Assembly: GCA_963761525.1 (NCBI GenBank)
Contig: CAVXHG010000008.1
Span: 682,001-746,000 of the forward strand
Reading direction: 5' to 3'
From: BOG-931 sp963761525
GTDB lineage: Bacteria > Pseudomonadota > Alphaproteobacteria > Rhizobiales > Xanthobacteraceae
DNA: 64,000 bases
A program made the translations under genes and the position numbers. How positions within the stretch are numbered: the first letter of the stretch is position 1; the number at the start of each line of letters is the position of its first letter. The notes below the pieces were generated by a model. It made no database searches. It was not told the DNA's origin and was given only the letters and a program-made list of their open reading frames with translations. Below are positions 27,142-35,973 of the stretch, in pieces.

Positions 27142-29541
27142 ATGGCCGAAGCCCACGGCGCTAAATCGAGCCTCCGCAAGGAAGATCCTGCGCTGCTGTC
27201 CGGGCGCGGGCGCTATGCCGACGATCTGCCGGTGCCGGTCGGCACGCTGCATGCGCATGTGATCCGGTCGCCCCACGCCCATGCCGACATCAAAAGTATC
27301 GACGCGGCGAAAGCCATTGATCATCCCGGCGTCTGGGCGGTGATCACCGGGGAGGAGGTGCGCAAGCTCTCCGATCCATTCCTCGCCGCGGTGAAGACGC
27401 CGGTGCACCAATGGTCGCTCGCCGTCGAGCGGGTGCGCTATGTCGGCGAGCCGGTGGCGCTGGTGGTGGCGGATAGCCGCTATATCGCCGAGGACGCCGC
27501 CGAACTGGTCGAGATCGATTACGAGCCGCTCGAAGCGGTGCTCGATCCGGTCGCGGCATGCGGCAGCGCCGCGCTGCTTCTGCATCCGGAAGCGAAGACC
27601 AACGAAGTCTCGGTGCGCGACTTCTCTTATGGCAACACCGAGGAAGCCTTCGCCCGCGCCGATCTCCGCATCGCGATGACGACGACGTTTCCGCGGCTGT
27701 CGTTTACGCCGATCGAATGTTACGTCGTGGTCGCGCAGCACAATCCGGCGAAGGGCAGCTACGATGTGCTGGCGAATTTCCAGGGTCCGTTCTCGATCCA
27801 TCCGGTGATGGCGCGGGCGCTGCGTGTATCGGGGCCGAAATTGCGGCTGCGGATACCGCCGGATTCCGGCGGCAGCTTCGGCATCAAGCTATCGGTATTT
27901 CCCTATGTCGTGCTGATGGCGCTCGCGGCGAAGATCACCGGCCGGCCGGTGAAATGGACCGAGGATCGCGTCGAGCATCTGATCTCGGCAAGCTCAGGTC
28001 CCAACCGCGTCACCGCCGCTGAGGCCGCGGTCACCAAGGACGGCCGCATCCTCGCGCTCAGGCTCGATCAGCTTGAGGACTATGGCGCGTTCCTGCGCGC
28101 ACCGATGCCGGGCCCGCTCTATCGCATGCACGGCGCGGTGACTGGTGCCTACGACATCCCGAATGTCGACGTGAAAAACCGCGTCGTGCTCACCAACAAA
28201 ATGCCGGCGAGCCTCATTCGCGGCTTCGGCGGCCCGCAGCTTTATCTGGCGCTGGAGCGGCTGATGCAGCGCATCGCGATCGAACTGAAACTCGATCCGA
28301 TCGACGTGATCCGGCGCAATCTTGTTCCGGCGGCGAAGTTTCCGTACCGCGCCGCGGCCGGCGCGCTCTACGATTTCGGCGATTATCCGCGCGCGGTCGA
28401 AACCGCGCTCGGCGATGGCCGGCTCGATGAGTTGCGCCGCCGCCGTGACGCGGCGCGCGCTGCCGGCAAGAAATACGGCATCGGCTTCGCCGCCGTGGTT
28501 GAGCCTGCGATGTCGAACATGGGCTATCTCTCGACGCTGCTCACGCCGCAGGCGCGCGACAGGGCGGGGCCCAAGAACGGTGCGGTATCGATGGCGACGG
28601 TGAATATCGATCCGCTCGGCGCGGTATCGGTCACCGCCGACGTCACGGTGCAGGGCCAGAGCCACGAGACGGTGCTGTCGCAGATCGTCGCCGACGAGCT
28701 GGGACTGACGCCCGACGACATCGAAGTGGTGCTGGAACTCGATACCGCGAAGGATCAGTGGTCGATCGCCGCCGGCACTTATTCCAGCCGCTTCGCCTCG
28801 GGCACAGCAGTCGCAGCGCAGATGGCCGCGGCGCAGATGCGCGAGAAGCTCAAAGACATCGGCGCCAAGCAGCTCAACGTGTTGCCGGACGACGTCGAGC
28901 TGGCGAGCGGCAAGATCAGGAGTCGCAGCAATCCCGATAACGCGCTGCCGTTCGGCCGCGTCGCCGCCACCTCGCACTGGTCGCCGGTGATGCTGCCGGA
29001 AGACATGGCGCCGGCGCTGAGCGAGACCGGTATTTGGTCGCCGCCAGAGCTCGAACCGCCGTCGCACGACGACAAGATCAACACCTCGCTGACCTACGGC
29101 TTTGTGTTCGACATGTGCGGCGTCGAGATCGATCCGGTGACTTATTCGGTGCGGATCGACCGCTACGTCACCATGCACGATGCCGGCCGAATTCTGCATC
29201 CGATGATCGCCACCGGGCAGATCCGCGGCGCGTTCGCGCAAGGGGTGGCCGCCGCGCTCTACGAGGAGTTCATCTATAACGAGGAGGGTGCGTTCCTGAA
29301 CGGCACCTTCGCCGATTATCTGGTGCCGACGGTAAGCGAAATTCCCGAGGTGGAAATTCTGCACATCGAGTTGCCGTCGCCGCTGACGCCGCTCGGCGCC
29401 AAGGGGCTGGCCGAAGGCAATTGCATGTCGACGCCGGTCTGCATCGCCAATGCGATCGCGGATGCGCTCGGCGTCGATGAGGTCGAACTGCCGGCAACGC
29501 CGCGGCGCATCCACGCCATGCTCGAAGGCGGCAAAGCATGA
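27142..29541 (+). CDS. Aerobic CO dehydrogenase/xanthine dehydrogenase-type large (molybdopterin) subunit
   Basis: 799 aa from ATG 27142; an in-frame ATG at 27067 would add 25 residues without homology. The N-terminus SSLRKEDPALLSGRGRYADD and SPHAHADIKSIDAAKA are standard for CoxL-like chains. The active-site loop reads LIRGFGGPQLYLALERL, unlike the AYRCSFR loop of true CO dehydrogenase, so the substrate is more likely an aldehyde or heterocycle. ARILHPMIATGQIRGAFAQG and LGAKGLAEGNCMSTP are the C-terminal Mo-cofactor and catalytic Glu region. It overlaps the FAD subunit gene by four bases (ATGA), so the three genes form one operon in the order L-M-S. Confidence 0.92.
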   Translation: MAEAHGAKSSLRKEDPALLSGRGRYADDLPVPVGTLHAHVIRSPHAHADIKSIDAAKAIDHPGVWAVITGEEVRKLSDPFLAAVKTPVHQWSLAVERVRYVGEPVALVVADSRYIAEDAAELVEIDYEPLEAVLDPVAACGSAALLLHPEAKTNEVSVRDFSYGNTEEAFARADLRIAMTTTFPRLSFTPIECYVVVAQHNPAKGSYDVLANFQGPFSIHPVMARALRVSGPKLRLRIPPDSGGSFGIKLSVFPYVVLMALAAKITGRPVKWTEDRVEHLISASSGPNRVTAAEAAVTKDGRILALRLDQLEDYGAFLRAPMPGPLYRMHGAVTGAYDIPNVDVKNRVVLTNKMPASLIRGFGGPQLYLALERLMQRIAIELKLDPIDVIRRNLVPAAKFPYRAAAGALYDFGDYPRAVETALGDGRLDELRRRRDAARAAGKKYGIGFAAVVEPAMSNMGYLSTLLTPQARDRAGPKNGAVSMATVNIDPLGAVSVTADVTVQGQSHETVLSQIVADELGLTPDDIEVVLELDTAKDQWSIAAGTYSSRFASGTAVAAQMAAAQMREKLKDIGAKQLNVLPDDVELASGKIRSRSNPDNALPFGRVAATSHWSPVMLPEDMAPALSETGIWSPPELEPPSHDDKINTSLTYGFVFDMCGVEIDPVTYSVRIDRYVTMHDAGRILHPMIATGQIRGAFAQGVAAALYEEFIYNEEGAFLNGTFADYLVPTVSEIPEVEILHIELPSPLTPLGAKGLAEGNCMSTPVCIANAIADALGVDEVELPATPRRIHAMLEGGKA

Positions 29542-30351
29542 AGCCACGCCCCTTCGACTACGTGCAGCCGGATACGGTCGATGAGGTGCTGGCGCTGCTC
29601 GCCGAGTACGGCGACGACGCGCGCATTCTCGCCGGCGGCCAGTCGCTCTTGCCGATGCTCAATCTGCGGCTGATCGAGCCGGCGGTGCTGATCGACATCG
29701 CGCGGATCGCCGAACTTGGCGCCATCAAGGATCGCGGCGACACCATCGAGATCGGCGCCGCCGTGACACAGAACAAGTTGATGGACTGGCCCGAGCTTGC
29801 GCAAAAGCTGCCGCTGGTTGCGGCGGCGCTGCCGTTCGTCGGCCATTTTCAGACCCGCAACAGGGGCACGGTCTGTGGCTCGATCGCGCACGCCGATCCA
29901 AGCTCGGAAATTCCGCTGGCGCTCGCGGTGCTCGGCGGTTCGGTGGTGCTGCGTTCCAAACGCGGCGAACGAGTGCTGGCCGCGGAGGCGTTTCAGCAGG
30001 ACATGCTGACCACGGCGCGCGAGCCCGACGAATTGATCGCGGCGGTGCGGTTTCCGGTGATGGAAGGCCAGGGCGTTGGGTTCCGCGAAGTGGCGCGCCG
30101 CCACGGCGACTTTGCCATGATCGCGGTCGCGGCGATTGCCGACAGCCGCGGCTCAGCGATGCTCGGGGTCGGCGGCATGGCCGGCCGTCCGCTGGTCCGC
30201 GCGATCGAGCGATCCGGCCGCCGTCACCGCATGGGCGGAACAGCTCGAAGGCTATGAGGATTTGCACGCATCGGCAGCGATGCGGCGCGATCTGTTCCGC
30301 AACCTTGCTCCTCTGGTGATCGAGGAGGCGATCAAAAAATGCGCCGCGTGA
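29538..30351 (+). pseudogene. FAD-binding medium subunit (CoxM-type), frameshifted near the 3' end
   Basis: The first 224 codons from ATG 29538 show both FAD motifs, ARILAGGQSLLPMLNLRL (residues 33-50) and NRGTVCGSIAHADPSSEIP (near 112-130). An extra G near 30209 shifts the frame. Removing it gives PLVRAIDDPAAVTAWAEQL and the normal C-terminus ending KKCAA at 30351, about 270 aa, overlapping the next start by 13 bases. It passes electrons from the Mo subunit through FAD and the 2Fe-2S subunit. Flanking genes are intact, so a sequencing error is likely. Confidence 0.85.
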
Positions 30352-30854
30352 ACAAGGACCAGCGCGTGCGCGTCACGCTCACGCTCAACGGCCGCAAACT
30401 CTCGGCCGATGCCGAGCCGCGCCTGCTGCTGTCCGATTTTCTCCGCCACGGCATTGGCTTGACCGGCACTCATGTCGGCTGCGAGCACGGCATTTGCGGC
30501 TCCTGCACCGTATTGATCGACGGCGTCGCCCAGCGTTCGTGTCTGACGCTTGCGGTGCAGGTCGAGGGCAGGGAAGTGCGCACCGTGGAGTTGCTCGCCG
30601 CGGCCGACGGCACGCTTAATCCGCTGCAGCAGGCGATGCGCGCCAATCACGGCCTGCAATGCGGCTTCTGCACGCCGGGGATATTGATGTCGTTCACCGA
30701 TTTCCTCGGCCGCAATCCGCACCCGACCGAAGCCGAGATCCGCGAAGTCTTAAGCGGGCATCTGTGCCGCTGCACCGGCTACGCCGGCATTGTCGCCGCG
30801 GTGAAGGAAGTGGCTGCTTCCTCCGCTTCCCTGCCGCCGCAGGATCGAAGCTAG
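30339..30854 (+). CDS. (2Fe-2S)-binding small subunit (CoxS-type)
   Basis: 171 aa from ATG 30339. The plant-type ferredoxin domain has CEHGICGSCTVLIDG (three Cys of the first cluster) and the later Cys in RSCLTL. The helical second domain carries CGFCTPGILMS and HLCRCTGYAGIV, the second 2Fe-2S cluster. It completes the L-M-S molybdenum hydroxylase set and transfers electrons between the molybdenum centre and FAD. No maturation genes (coxD/E/G or xdhC) follow. Confidence 0.93.
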   Translation: MRRVNKDQRVRVTLTLNGRKLSADAEPRLLLSDFLRHGIGLTGTHVGCEHGICGSCTVLIDGVAQRSCLTLAVQVEGREVRTVELLAAADGTLNPLQQAMRANHGLQCGFCTPGILMSFTDFLGRNPHPTEAEIREVLSGHLCRCTGYAGIVAAVKEVAASSASLPPQDRS

Positions 30855-30922
30855 GAAGGCGATAAGCTTTCCTTAAGTCAAAGCGCTCCGCATATTTGAA
30901 ATGACGCGGGCGCATGTCTTGG

Positions 30923-30986
30923 CTGTGCTGCGAAGCACAGTGCCCCCGATGCCACTGGCTATGTTGCTGCTCTCGTTGCGAGCAAC
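30923..30986 (+). other. Two leader hairpins upstream of the unrecognised protein at 31060
   Basis: CTGTGCT 30923-30929 pairs with AGCACAG 30934-30940 around GCGA, and GTTGCT 30963-30968 pairs with AGCAAC 30981-30986. They lie between coxS and the ribosome binding site at 31060, so may be a terminator or leader structure; no T-run follows. Confidence 0.45.
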
Positions 30987-31059
30987 TGTGCCCGCGAAAG
31001 AATCGCACCAGCCGCCAACCTTTCCGGGTAGCCGAAGACTTCCACCACAGGAGACGCAA

Positions 31060-32064
31060 ATGTCAAAGCCTGACTTGGATACGCTTAAGCGCGAGGCTCT
31101 GCGGTTAACGGCAGCCGCCGCCATGCCGTCGCTGCAAAGCCCGGAAGTGAAATCGCGACTGCGGAAACAGCAGCAATCAGCCGAACAATTTGCGGCCCAG
31201 TCACTTGTGAAAGCCGGCATCGATCTCAACGCTTTGCGAAAGACGTGGGGAGAAAGCGGCCACTCCGTCCGTGCGACGCCAAATAGCTTGCAAGAGCCAC
31301 AACTCAAGACCCTGGCGTCGCATAAAGCGGCCTTCCAGGCCAACATGGAGCGGCGTCGTGAAGCGCTCGCATCGTATGGCCCGATCCCGACGACGGTCAG
31401 CACGCGAATGGTCTATGTGCCGGAACCGTTCTTTATCTGGGCGTCGCCGAACAGCAGTTCGTCTTTCCTCCAAAGTACCAGTATCGCTCCGTACGATAGC
31501 CGCATGAAATTCTACGTACCCAGCACAGAGAATGGAGCTACGATCAATTGTGATTTTTGGTTTTTCTGGTTCAACGACAGCTCGCTGCAGGTCATTGTAA
31601 AAGGCGTGTCATCGCAAACAGTCTGTAACGGACGGGTCTTTGCCTACGTAAGCGCGCCGTTCCCGTCATTTTTGCTTAATTACGAGGGATTCGGGTTCAA
31701 CAACAACGCGTACATGTATCTGTATTATTCGGGTGACAGCTCATACTTCATCGCGGATTATTTGTTGGCGGAGAACTTTCAACTGACGGCCCGCTTTTCG
31801 GATAAACAGCGGGAGCTTTCTCTTCAATACGAAACCCTGAACCTCAGCTCTGATACGATTTACACGGTGGTGCCGCCGCAAAGCGGAATCTTCGTAAGAG
31901 TGTCGCCGCAGTTTGCCTGGAATTTTTTCGACGAAAGCGGAAATGACGAAGGCCAGGCGGGCAATACCTTTTGGGCCGATTTTGCTAACGATGATTTGGA
32001 CTACTTCGTTCAGTGTCCGGGAGTGGCGCTGGAAATTCAAACTCCGGTGGTTTCGCGACCGTGA
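31060..32064 (+). CDS. Unrecognised protein with helical N-terminus and aromatic, beta-rich C-terminal domain
   Basis: 334 aa from ATG 31060, with AGGAGA just upstream; the frame is open upstream without homology. I do not recognise the family. Residues 1-115 are charged and helical (repeated Lys/Arg/Gln/Ala). From about 120 the chain is rich in F, Y, W, N and S (FWFFWFNDSSLQVIVKG, NNNAYMYLYYSGDSSYF), suggesting a beta-sandwich or jelly-roll. No signal peptide or membrane helix is visible. Codon use is less GC-biased than in coxLMS or the carboxylase, so it may have been acquired. Confidence 0.7.
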   Translation: MSKPDLDTLKREALRLTAAAAMPSLQSPEVKSRLRKQQQSAEQFAAQSLVKAGIDLNALRKTWGESGHSVRATPNSLQEPQLKTLASHKAAFQANMERRREALASYGPIPTTVSTRMVYVPEPFFIWASPNSSSSFLQSTSIAPYDSRMKFYVPSTENGATINCDFWFFWFNDSSLQVIVKGVSSQTVCNGRVFAYVSAPFPSFLLNYEGFGFNNNAYMYLYYSGDSSYFIADYLLAENFQLTARFSDKQRELSLQYETLNLSSDTIYTVVPPQSGIFVRVSPQFAWNFFDESGNDEGQAGNTFWADFANDDLDYFVQCPGVALEIQTPVVSRP

Positions 32065-32168
32065 GTCTGGAAACTCTTCTGCGCGTGACCCGCGGGCTAT
32101 CCGGACTTCGGTGTTCCATGATGTCCGTTTGCGCCCGCTCTGTTCTCAATGGGGCGTGACGGCACGGC

Positions 32169-32834
32169 TCACGTCGAGCTTGAGTGCGCGCCGCCGATGA
32201 TGTCGATCACGTTGTCGCTGCCATCGAGCTTGAACGCGAGCCGGGTGATGGTCCAGACGCCGTCCTTCTTGATCGCCTCGACAAACGCCGTGCCTGATGC
32301 TTTCGGTCCGCTTACGGGAAAGGTCAGCGACGCTTTTCCGGTGTCGCTGGCGGTCGAGACCGAGCCGGACGGTTTGCCAGCCGCGATCGGCGTGCCGAGC
32401 GCGTTGGCTGCCACCGGGCTCGTTTGAAGCTTTGCGACGCCCATCTGGTAGGCTTCCGAGTGCCGCAGAATCGAAAACGTGCCGAAGAAAATCGCCGCCC
32501 AGAATCCGAATCCGGCGATCCAGATGACCAGGCCCGATATCGCCCACTTGCGCTGCACCCGTTTGAAGTGCTCGACGCTGTCCCATCGCTTGTTGCGCCA
32601 GGCCCAGCGGCTTCCTCTCGCGCCGAGCACGAACAGCATCACGAAGCCGACGAGTGGAACGAGCGCCAGCAGCGCTATCGGTGTGGCGTTGCCGATGCCC
32701 CAGATCCAGCTGAGAAAAAATGCACCCCAATTCCAGCGGTCGATTTCCGGCGGGATCGGTTTCGGCTCGACGGCAATATCCGGGCTGCTCATCGTCGGCA
32801 TCCTGTGGCGTTCGAACGAGTCATCTTCATTCAC
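32169..32834 (-). CDS. Membrane protein with C-terminal Coa1-like domain
   Basis: 221 aa from ATG 32834 (alternatives in frame at residues 12 and 15). The N-terminal part has IDRWNWGAFFLSWIWGIGN and one hydrophobic segment LLALVPLVGFVMLFVLGA, as in bacterial proteins annotated as cytochrome c oxidase assembly factor Coa1 family; a second membrane helix (ISGLVIWIAGFGFWAAIFFG) leads into a small C-terminal domain ending FKLDGSDNVIDIIGG. The Coa1 link is by resemblance only; an actual role in oxidase assembly is not shown. No oxidase genes are nearby. Confidence 0.7.
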   Translation of the reverse strand: MNEDDSFERHRMPTMSSPDIAVEPKPIPPEIDRWNWGAFFLSWIWGIGNATPIALLALVPLVGFVMLFVLGARGSRWAWRNKRWDSVEHFKRVQRKWAISGLVIWIAGFGFWAAIFFGTFSILRHSEAYQMGVAKLQTSPVAANALGTPIAAGKPSGSVSTASDTGKASLTFPVSGPKASGTAFVEAIKKDGVWTITRLAFKLDGSDNVIDIIGGAHSSST

Positions 32835-32893
32835 ATCTTCCCACGTCTCTCACGTCTTCTCATGGGAAAGGGAGTTCGTCGCCAGCGCAAGCA

Positions 32894-32923
32894 AAAACCC
32901 CGGCCTTGAGGGGCCGGGGTTTT
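32894..32923 (-). terminator. Intrinsic terminator of the outer membrane protein gene
   Basis: AAAACCCCGGCC 32894-32905 pairs perfectly with GGCCGGGGTTTT 32912-32923 around a 6-base loop. It lies 31 bases past the stop of the minus-strand outer membrane protein gene. Confidence 0.88.
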
Positions 32924-32953
32924 CGGTCAGCCTTCGTGAGGCCGGCAATCAGC

Positions 32954-33649
32954 TCAGAACAGGTTGAACTTGTAGGTCAGGCGTCCGACCACCTGATCGA
33001 TCGTGTAACGGCTCGGGCTCGCTACCACCCAGGCCGGCGTCGCGAAGCCGTTGTAGCCCAGATCCATGTGATCGTACTCGACGCCGAGAACGACGTTCTG
33101 CCAGACGGCGTAGTCGACGCCGGCTCCGACCGTCCAGCCGTTGGCGTTCTGGGAATTGCTGGCGACTAGAACACCCGGTGCGTTCAGGTCGTTATGAACG
33201 TACGCGCTGGCCCAACCGCCCTTGGCATAGAGCAGCGCTTGGCCGATCGCATAGCCGATTTGTCCGGTTGCGGTGTACAGCGCTCGTGTTTTCAGCGTCT
33301 CATTAATGCCGCCGGTGGATACGGAGTCGTTGAGGTCGGCCCATGCCGCCGAACCCTCGGCGCCCAGGACGATCTGGCCGATCTGGTAGCGGTACCCCAG
33401 CACACCGCCGAGAATGCCGCCTTGCGGACTGTAGCTGACGGGGCCGAGTACGTTGTCGGTGTAGCTCTCGCGACCCCAGCCGTAGCCGCCCTCAAGTCCG
33501 AGGTAGAAACCGGTCCATGAGAAGGGCGGCGGCACCGATACCGGCGCCTTGTAGTATTGGGGAACAGGCCGAGCCAAGTCTGCGGCATAAGCGGTATCGA
33601 GGGAAAACAGCGCCGCAACAGCAGCACAGCCGATCATTAGTTTCTTCAT
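32954..33649 (-). CDS. Outer membrane beta-barrel protein (Omp25/RopB-like)
   Basis: 231 aa from ATG 33649; the longer open frame upstream is antisense to the carboxylase gene and not real. A signal peptide (MKKLMIGCAAVAALFSLDTA, cleaved after AYA) is followed by ADLARP and SWTGFYLGLEGGYGWG, the signature start of the 8-stranded rhizobial/Brucella Omp25-type barrels. Alternating aromatic strands continue to the C-terminal VVGRLTYKFNLF, ending in Phe as needed for BAM-dependent insertion. Likely an abundant structural outer membrane protein; a strong terminator follows. Confidence 0.93.
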   Translation of the reverse strand: MKKLMIGCAAVAALFSLDTAYAADLARPVPQYYKAPVSVPPPFSWTGFYLGLEGGYGWGRESYTDNVLGPVSYSPQGGILGGVLGYRYQIGQIVLGAEGSAAWADLNDSVSTGGINETLKTRALYTATGQIGYAIGQALLYAKGGWASAYVHNDLNAPGVLVASNSQNANGWTVGAGVDYAVWQNVVLGVEYDHMDLGYNGFATPAWVVASPSRYTIDQVVGRLTYKFNLF

Positions 33650-33883
33650 TTTGGTCCACCCGTGTTGGTCGATGGGGGTACAACAACGAACTCGGCCTTT
33701 TAGGTATGGTATTTCTGCAACACGTCGGAAGGAAATGAAGTCGGGCTGCCGGCGGCTCATCGCCCTGACCGTTCGCCCGGCGGGAAAAGCAAGCCGAACC
33801 ATGACGTTCGGCAAGACTCTTGCTAAGCCTTGATGCAAGCAAATCCGGCTGCCGGGCCGGCAAAAAGCGAACCGGAGCGGATC

Positions 33884-35416
33884 ATGAAAGACATTCTCGA
33901 CAAGCTCGAAGAGCGCCGCGACAGCGCCCGCGCCGGCGGCGGCACCCGCCGCATCGAGGCGCAGCACAAGCGCGGCAAGCTCACCGCCCGCGAGCGGGTC
34001 GAGCTTTTGATGGATCGCGATTCGTTCCAGGAACTCGACATGTTCGTCGAGCACCGCTCGGTCGATTTCGGCATGGAGAAGTCGCACATCGCCGGCGACG
34101 GCGTGGTCATCGGCTTCGGCACCGTGAACGGCCGCACCGTGTTCGTGTTCTCCAAGGACTTCACCGTGTTCGGCGGCTCGCTGTCGGAGACGCACGCGCA
34201 GAAGATCATCAAGATCCAGGACATGGCGATGAAGGCGCGCGCGCCGATCGTCGGCCTGTTCGATGCCGGCGGCGCCCGCATCCAGGAAGGCGTGGCGGCG
34301 CTCGGCGGTTACGGCGAAGTGTTCAAGCGCAACGTGCTCGCGTCCGGCGTGATCCCGCAGATTTCCGTGATCATGGGGCCGTGCGCCGGCGGCGACGTCT
34401 ATTCGCCGGCGATGACCGATTTCATCTTCATGATCCGCGACACCAGCTACATGTTCGTCACCGGGCCGGACGTGGTGAAGACCGTGACCAACGAGATCGT
34501 CACCGCCGAAGAGCTCGGCGGCGCCTCGGTGCACGCCACCAAAAGCTCGATCGCCGACGGCGCCTACGACAACGACGTCGAGTGCCTGTTGCAGATGCGC
34601 CGGCTGCTCGACTTCCTGCCGGCGAACTATGCCGCCGGCGCGCCGGAATGGCCGAGCTTCGACGACGCCGAGCGCACCGACATGTCGCTCGATACGCTGG
34701 TGCCGGACAATCCGAACAAGCCCTACGACATCAAGGAACTGATCCTCAAAGTCGTGGACGAGGGCGATTTCTTCGAACTGTCGGAAGCGTTCGCCCGCAA
34801 CATGGTGATCGGGCTCGGCCGCATCGCCGGCAAGACCACGGGCTTCGTCGCCAACCAGCCGATGGTGCTGGCCGGCGTGCTCGACAGTGACGCCAGCCGC
34901 AAGGCGGCGCGCTTCGTGCGCTTCTGCGACGCCTTCAACATCCCGATCGTCACCTTCGTCGACGTGCCGGGATTTTTGCCGGGCACCGCGCAGGAATATG
35001 GCGGCCTGATCAAGCACGGCGCGAAATTGCTGTTCGCCTATTCGCAGGCCACCGTGCCGCTGGTCACCGTGATCACCCGCAAGGCCTTCGGCGGCGCCTA
35101 CGACGTGATGGCGTCAAAGCACATCGGCGGCGACGTCAATTACGCCTGGCCGACCGCGCAGATCGCGGTGATGGGCGCCAAGGGCGCGGTCGAGATCATC
35201 TTCCGCGCCGATATCGGCGACCCCGACAAGATCGCCGCGCGCACCAAGGAATACGAGGAGCGGTTCCTGTCGCCGTTCATCGCCGCCGAGCGCGGCTATA
35301 TCGACGACGTGATCATGCCGCACGCGACGCGGCCGCGCATCGCGCGGGCGCTGGCGATGCTGCGCGGCAAGACGGTGGAAATGCCGCCGCGGAAGCATGA
35401 TAATTTGCCGGTTTAG
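33884..35416 (+). CDS. Acyl-CoA carboxylase carboxyltransferase beta subunit (propionyl-CoA carboxylase-type)
   Basis: 510 aa from ATG 33884, which has GGAG at the proper distance; a longer start at 33833 adds 17 residues. MKDILDKLEERRDSARAGGG and KGKLTARER-type sequence open the chain. The two crotonase-like oxyanion holes are visible as DAGGARIQEGVAALGGYGEVF and FGGAYDVMASKHIGGDVNYAW. With a biotin-carrying alpha subunit (not in the window) it carboxylates propionyl- or another short acyl-CoA. The 3' end is duplicated at 35899-35935. Strong GC-rich codon use. Confidence 0.93.
   Translation: MKDILDKLEERRDSARAGGGTRRIEAQHKRGKLTARERVELLMDRDSFQELDMFVEHRSVDFGMEKSHIAGDGVVIGFGTVNGRTVFVFSKDFTVFGGSLSETHAQKIIKIQDMAMKARAPIVGLFDAGGARIQEGVAALGGYGEVFKRNVLASGVIPQISVIMGPCAGGDVYSPAMTDFIFMIRDTSYMFVTGPDVVKTVTNEIVTAEELGGASVHATKSSIADGAYDNDVECLLQMRRLLDFLPANYAAGAPEWPSFDDAERTDMSLDTLVPDNPNKPYDIKELILKVVDEGDFFELSEAFARNMVIGLGRIAGKTTGFVANQPMVLAGVLDSDASRKAARFVRFCDAFNIPIVTFVDVPGFLPGTAQEYGGLIKHGAKLLFAYSQATVPLVTVITRKAFGGAYDVMASKHIGGDVNYAWPTAQIAVMGAKGAVEIIFRADIGDPDKIAARTKEYEERFLSPFIAAERGYIDDVIMPHATRPRIARALAMLRGKTVEMPPRKHDNLPV
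35376..35412 (+). repeat. Direct repeat, copy 1 (3' end of the carboxylase gene)
   Basis: 37 bases (starting TGGAAATGCCGCCGCGGAAG) within the last codons of the carboxylase gene recur at 35899-35935 with a single difference. It resembles an attachment-site duplication at a gene 3' end. Confidence 0.9.
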
Positions 35417-35451
35417 CCTCACATCGAGCAGTACAAACTGTAGGGCAACTC

Positions 35452-35874
35452 ATGGCTAATGACCGCATCGTCGTCACCCAAACCGGCAAGGAGAACTCCG
35501 ACACCGGCCAATCCGGCGGCTTGCGGATGATTTCAGGTGTCGGGCGGCAGCACACGCCGGCGACCAAAATATGGTTCGGCAAGGCAAGCAATCCGCCGGG
35601 TTTCCGTTCACTGCCGCATCACCACGGCGAGGCCGAGACCGGCGCATATGTGCTGTCCGGTCGCGCCCGCGTCTATTTTGGCAAGGACTTCCAGGAGTAC
35701 GTCGATCTTGTAGCCGGAGATTTTATGTTTGTGCCGCCATTGCTTCCGCATCTTGAAGCCAATATGAGCACGACCGACGAACTTTGGTGGCTGGCCTGCC
35801 GTTCGCCGGACAACATTGTGATCAATTTGCCGGACATCGATGATGCGCAGCTTGCGGATTATCGCAGGGCGTAG
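35452..35874 (+). CDS. Cupin domain protein
   Basis: 140 aa. The conserved cupin core is visible: LPHHHGEAETGAYVLSGRAR (motif 1, with the H-x-H and E metal ligands) near residues 56-75, and GDFMFVPPLLPHLEAN (motif 2, with the last His) near 92-107. Such small beta-barrel proteins bind a metal and act as dioxygenases, isomerases or ligand sensors. It follows the carboxylase by 35 bases and lies between the two copies of the 37-base direct repeat. Confidence 0.88.
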   Translation: MANDRIVVTQTGKENSDTGQSGGLRMISGVGRQHTPATKIWFGKASNPPGFRSLPHHHGEAETGAYVLSGRARVYFGKDFQEYVDLVAGDFMFVPPLLPHLEANMSTTDELWWLACRSPDNIVINLPDIDDAQLADYRRA

Positions 35875-35898
35875 ACCGCATTCGTCAGACCGAGACCA

Positions 35899-35935
35899 TG
35901 GAAATGCCGCCGCGGAAGCACGATAATTTGCCGGT
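35899..35935 (+). repeat. Direct repeat, copy 2 (duplicated carboxylase 3' end)
   Basis: Matches 35376-35412 at 36 of 37 positions. It stands in noncoding sequence just before the small HTH gene and integrase-like relic, consistent with a former recombination end, or with the remnant of a second carboxylase copy. Confidence 0.88.
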
Positions 35936-35973
35936 GCGAGCCGGCGAAGTATCTCTACTCCGCCGGTCGCCCA

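Noticed and set aside
27994..29547. 517-codon open frame antisense to the coxL-like gene
   Set aside because: A GC-rich shadow of a real gene: the plus strand shows clear family motifs throughout, while the antisense translation is Arg/His-rich without homology.
27142..30854. True aerobic carbon monoxide dehydrogenase
   Set aside because: The large subunit lacks the AYRCSFR loop with the Cys ligand for the Mo-Cu centre, and maturation genes are absent.
33650..35017. Upstream extension of the minus-strand outer membrane protein frame to 687 codons
   Set aside because: Signal peptide and family homology start at 33649; the extension is antisense to the well-conserved carboxylase gene.
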